DNA of 64,000 nt, from the NCBI RefSeq assembly GCF_050948175.1, contig NW_027490127.1:248001-312000 (forward strand). Reading direction: 5' to 3'. Origin of the DNA: Xylocopa sonorina (Eukaryota > Arthropoda > Insecta > Hymenoptera > Apidae). Below the pieces are notes generated by a model that did no database searches, was not told the DNA's origin, and worked only from the letters and a program-made list of their open reading frames with translations. This document shows, one piece after another, positions 59,794-64,000 of the stretch. How positions within the stretch are numbered: position 1 is the first letter of the stretch; each line of letters begins with the position of its first letter. The translations under genes and the position numbers were made by a program.

Positions 59794-62461
59794 AGTTCTC
59801 AATTTCGAGGGCGCCGTAAGCGAGCCAATTCCGTGTACCGCACAGCCGAGCACCTCCGCGAAAGCGATAGATACCGCGGAAATAGTGGTGATAACGGGAG
59901 TCACAGACGGAAAGACCGCTACCTTAGGGACGGTGAATCTAGTAATTTTCAACCGCGTCGTTCCGTTTAACGTCGTTGGGGACAACTTTCCCCTTAAGAC
60001 CGAAGGAATTCTCGGTTCGGGTTTCTGCGCGGACGCGGAGATCTCGTTCCTCAAAAAATTTATTAGATGGAACGGAAAAGAAATTCCATTCGAGAAAGAT
60101 GTAGAATCACTCGAAGGAACGACGACGCGACCGAAATCCACTCCTTCGTTATCGCCGGAAAACAAACAAGCGCCGCGCCAGAGATCCGCTCCCTCTCCGC
60201 CGCCGCAGTCTTCGCCTAGAGTATCAGCTTCTCCGAGACGCAATGCTCCGGCGAAGCATAAACAAACAATACCGAAGAAAGCCTCTTCTCCGAAGCCCGG
60301 GGATCGGATCGCGATTCCCCCGCGATCGAATATCGTAGTTAAGATTCGCGTTTCCAATACGAACCTTCCGGAAGGTATAATTCCGCGATTAGATTTAGCG
60401 CCGGGAATCTTCTTTGCAAACGCCCTGGTAAGAGTCGTACGCGGTAGAGTCGTCACCCGAATAATTAATTCGTCAGATCGCACGGTCCAAATCACGCTAC
60501 CCGACGTAAAACTCGAACCAGCTCGAATCATGGCTCCCCTCCACCGGGAGGAGAGTCCGCTGCTATTTCCGGTTTTCGCAAAATCCAGTGTCTCCGAATC
60601 CACTGTTTCTAATTCCTCTGTATCCGCCGTACCGACCGACGCATCCCGAAAAAGGGAAATTTTAAATTCGAAATCAAATTCAGAGTCAGACTCGGCGAAC
60701 AAAACTCCTCCTATGCACTGCAAAATAGCCAACGTGCAAAAGATCTCCTATGCGCAAGCGGTCAGTAACCGCACAAAGCGAGTTCCAAAATCGGAAACGC
60801 CGCCATCGCCGAAATCCGTCGATCTGTCTCAATCTCGCCTAGAACGATTTCTCGAACTCCTCCTTCTCGATCATTTAAACTCCGAAGAAAAGAATCACGT
60901 CATTCGCCTCGTCCATAGCGCGCAGCAGCTTTTCCACATCGAAGGCGATAAACTAGGGCATACGTCGGCCACTACGCACAAAATCCCGACGATCGACGAT
61001 CGCCCGATTAATGTTAAACAATATCGCTTTCCACCGGCGCATAAGGAGGAGATTCGGCGACAGGTCGATAAGCTTTTACAAAAGGAGGTCATCTCTCCTT
61101 CGAAATCATCGTACAATTCACCACTGTGGGTCGTGCCCAAGAAGCCAGACTCCTTGGGCAACAAGCAGTGGCGAGTGGTAATAGATTATCGCGCTCTGAA
61201 CGAGAAGTCCATAGCCGACGCATATCCCCTCCCCTGTATCACCGAAATCTTAGATCAGCTCGGGAGCGCGAAATATTTCAGCACATTTGATCTCGCGAGC
61301 GGGTTCCATCAAATACCTATGGAACCCACTGACATTCCAAAAACCGCATTTTCCACGCCTCACGGGTATTATGAGTTTAAGAGGATGCCGTTCGGTTTGA
61401 AAAATGCGCCCGCGACGTTTCAAAGGCTAATGGACAACGTTCTCTCGGGTCTTCAGGGTAACAAAATTTTTGTATATCTGGACGATATAGCCATATATGC
61501 GAGCTCTCTTCAGGAACATAAAGCAAAATTCGAGAAACTAACGCAACGGTTGAAAGATGCCAATTTAGTGTTACAACCGGACAAATGCGAGTTTCTGAGG
61601 AGAGAAGTCACTTACCTGGGACATATAATTAGCGAGCACGGCGTAAAACCCGATCCCGCCAAAATAAGCGCGGTAAAAAACTTTCCACGACCTCAAAACG
61701 CGAAACAAATTAAGCAATTTCTCGGGCTCGTGGGCTATTATAGGCCATTCATCGCGAACTTTTCGCAGATAGCTAAACCACTAACGAATTTACTAAAAAA
61801 AGACGCGCCTTTCACATGGCGCAATGAACAGGAAAATTCATTCGTAAAACTTAGAGACTGCCTATGCGAGGTCCCTATACTACAATACCCTAATTTCAAA
61901 CAGTCATTTGTTATAACTACCGATGCGTCCGCCGAAGCGATAGGCGCCATTCTAAGTCAGGGGCCGATAGGCCTCGATTTGCCAATGGCGTATACGTCAC
62001 GGTTATTGAACACAGCGGAACGGAATTATTCTACTATCGGGAAGGAGTGCCTGGCGATAGTCTACGCCGTCCACTATTTCCGGCCGTACATATACGGTAA
62101 CCAGTTTAAACTTGTTACCGATCATCGACCGTTAGTGTGGATGAACTCGGTCAAAGACCCATTCAGCAGGCTCGTGCGTTGGAGACTTAAACTCGCCGAA
62201 TTCGATTACGAGATGATTTATAAGAGCGGAAAAACTAAGCTTAATGCGGACGCACTGTCGCGAAACCCGGTTCAAATTTTCCCGCTCTCCCATAGCCATG
62301 ACTCCGAGGACGACATCTTTGACGTTCCTCCTCAAATTCGTAAGAAATACTCCACTCCAGCGCCACCTCCTTCTCCGGTAACGTCGAAAACTAACTTACC
62401 AACTTCGAGTAATCCCTTCTCTACCGACGACAGTCCAATTACCTACATTCCTGCGCCATAG
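59771..62461 (+). pseudogene. Gypsy pol: protease remainder, reverse transcriptase, RNase H
   Basis: One frame open from after a TGA (59768-59770) to an amber codon (62459-62461). No ATG sits near its start; GTG at 59885 is only the first alternative start, and translation in an intact element would come through gag. Near the start is the second half of a retroviral-type protease, ending with GILGSGF; the Asp-Ser/Thr-Gly active site is missing. A Pro/Ser-rich linker follows. RT has WVVPKK, RVVIDYRALNE, FDLASGFHQIPM, FKRMPFGLKNAPATFQ and the catalytic box VYLDD (about 61470-61485). RNase H has TTDASAEAIGAILSQ, YSTIGKECLAIVYAV and TDHRPL, ending near LNADALSRNP. RT and RNase H catalytic residues look intact. 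The element cannot replicate on its own without gag and protease. Confidence 0.88.
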
Positions 62462-64000
62462 GAGCATGTCAGGCGCGAGCCATTATTTCAAATCAGCCGA
62501 GACTCAATTTCAACGAGACGAGACAACCTGGTCGTGTTCGTTACACAATCAGGGCACCCATACGATACGGGTGCCAAGGATCTCGAGAGAGCCGGAAAAT
62601 TTATTCCTCATAAAAACCTCACACTTTCCAAAGCTAAAGTCGTGAAAATCGAACAGGAATTTCAAATTCAACTACCAATCCTCGAACATCCTAGTCGAAC
62701 AGTCGACTTTCAAATAGCCATCGAAACCTTCCGTTCACTTTACGATGTAGTGAGCGAACTCCAACTATCTTCCTCCAGCATAGCGCAAACATCCATCGAC
62801 TCCATCTCCTGGTCCAGAATCCAGAAAATACTCCAAGATTTACTCGATGAAACAGACGTTCACATCACAGTCTGCCAGGGACTGATCCGAACACCTTCAA
62901 TCGAAGATCGATTGAAAATTATCAAAGAAAACCACGACTCGCCTGTCGGAGGTCACAAGGGGGTCAATAAAACCTACTCCCGCATTAGGCAACAGTATTT
63001 TTGGCCTAATATGAAGAATCAGATTCAGGAGTACATTGGCAAGTGTAAGAGTTGCCAGACTGAAAAATTAGTCAGGATCAAAACCAGGCAACCTCTTACC
63101 TTAACAGACACCCCTGGCAGGGCTTTTGATAAAATTTCTATGGATGTGATGGGTCCTCTTCCCGAAACACCCGAAGGTTTCACTAATATATTAACCATGC
63201 AGGACCTCCTTACCAAATACTCCATCGCCGTTCCTTTAAAATCAACGACCGCAGTCGACATTGCCGACGTACTAATAAGGGAGTTTATCTGCAAATTCGG
63301 ATGCCCGAAAGGCATTCTCACTGATCAGGGCTCAAATTTTATAAACAGTTTAATCAAAGCTATTGCCATCAAGTTTCGTATCAAACAGTATAAGTCTACC
63401 GCATTCCATCCGCAAACGAACGGGTCTGTTGAGAGATCCCACCAAGTCTTGGCCGAGTATTTGAAACATTATATCGAGTCGAGTAACAATTGGGAAAAGT
63501 GGTTGCCGTATGCAATGTTGTCGTACAATACCAGCGTACACGAGGGAACGCTATATACGCCACACGAATTAATGTTCGGTAGAATAGCGAGGACACCGTC
63601 CGCCACTCCTTTGCAAGATAATTCCAAGAACGAGACGTATAGCGACTACCTCATAGAACTACATGAAAGAATTTCTAAATCGCAAGAATTAGCCAGAGCC
63701 AATCTAGATAACGCGAAGCGTAGGTCAAAATATTACTACGATCGAAACCTAAATGTTAAAAATTTCGAGGTGGCCCAGTGGGTTTACCTTATCAAAGAAC
63801 CAAATAAACACAAATTTCAATCGCAATATTCCGGACCATATAGAATCCTTGAAATTATAAGCAATAGTAATGTAAAATTAAATGTAAAAGGCCGACACAA
63901 ATTCGTCCATACCAAAAAAATCAAATTATGTAAGAGAATGCACAGTATGTATACCGCGGGTATGAGTGAGAGAGAAATGAAAAGCACTGAACTGAGAGAT
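62462..64000 (+). pseudogene. Gypsy pol continuation: integrase, open to the window edge
   Basis: Same frame as the upstream pol, separated only by the amber codon, and open to base 64000. It has a zinc-binding region with two His (HDSP, GGHKG) and CKSCQ; a catalytic core with Asp in MDVMGPLP, Asp in LTDQGSNF and Glu in NGSVERSHQ; and a C-terminal part with a GPYRIL motif typical of Gypsy integrases. All key residues are present. Translation would need read-through of the amber codon, so it is effectively cut off from RT unless that codon is a sequence error or is suppressed. The end of the frame is outside the window. Confidence 0.85.

Larger units (their letters stand above)
58142..64000 (+). 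mobile_element. Ty3/Gypsy LTR retrotransposon, gag-deleted, 3' end outside window
   Basis: 5' LTR (58142-59607), primer-binding site, a short gag start, then protease remainder, RT, RNase H and integrase in Gypsy order. The gag body and protease active site are missing, and an amber codon splits pol. Downstream genes (if any, such as env) and the 3' LTR lie beyond 64000. It is inserted in, or joined to, plus-strand satellite on its left. The RT-RNase H-integrase order identifies Ty3/Gypsy; the lineage within it is not determined. Confidence 0.92.

Noticed and set aside
59683..60732. Long minus-strand open frame opposite the Gypsy protease/linker
   Set aside because: It is antisense to a well-supported pol frame, with composition that mirrors it and no domain.
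1..64000. tRNA, rRNA or other structured RNA genes
   Set aside because: I found no cloverleaf, rRNA segment or snRNA-like sequence; only primer-binding sites resemble tRNA ends.

Overview
This window looks like a pericentromeric or subtelomeric heterochromatic stretch of an insect genome. It is AT-rich, has no operons or bacterial-type genes, and is built mostly from one tandem satellite with a monomer of about 173-174 bp. That satellite is interrupted by LTR retrotransposons of arthropod type (BEL/Pao and Ty3/Gypsy). A hymenopteran host is a guess from composition and element types; it is not shown by any host gene.

Layout: 1-860 is AT-rich sequence with a GT/GC microsatellite. 861-1762 is one copy of a 0.9-kb repeat whose second copy, in the same orientation, is at 49636-50524. 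Plus-strand satellite runs from 1763 to 43411. It is interrupted by a decayed, 5'-truncated BEL/Pao element (4658-8707) and by a reverse-oriented Gypsy-type solo LTR (14181-15690). The satellite at the left edge (to about 9.1 kb) belongs to a different subfamily from the core (9.1-43 kb). Parts of the core, clearest at 20.5-35 kb, have been re-amplified recently as multi-monomer blocks. A second solo LTR (43412-44887, reverse) sits exactly where the satellite changes strand. Minus-strand satellite follows (44888 to about 48530) and fades into decayed monomers by about 49095. 49096-54477 is non-satellite. It holds the second 0.9-kb repeat copy, a candidate small host gene with introns on the minus strand (51524-52830), and a fragment of another LTR element (53741-54477, minus). 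Plus-strand satellite returns at 54478-58141 and ends at the 5' LTR (58142-59607) of a Gypsy element. The internal region of that element fills the rest of the window and runs off the right end.

The Gypsy element has lost gag and the protease active site through an internal deletion. It keeps intact-looking reverse transcriptase, RNase H and integrase domains, but these are split by one in-frame amber codon. Its LTR is unusually long (about 1.47 kb) and occurs three times here. The three LTR copies belong to two diverged subfamilies.

The most interesting signal is inside those LTRs. Two open frames, one starting at the first bases of the LTR and one in its last third followed by a splice-donor-like site, differ between subfamilies largely at third codon positions and by conservative changes. 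This suggests the LTR itself carries protein-coding sequence that has been under selection. The satellite strand switch at one LTR, the inverted LTR pair 13 kb apart, and the apparent loss of satellite sequence at insertion points point to rearrangement through these elements. All identities and counts here are by-eye estimates.
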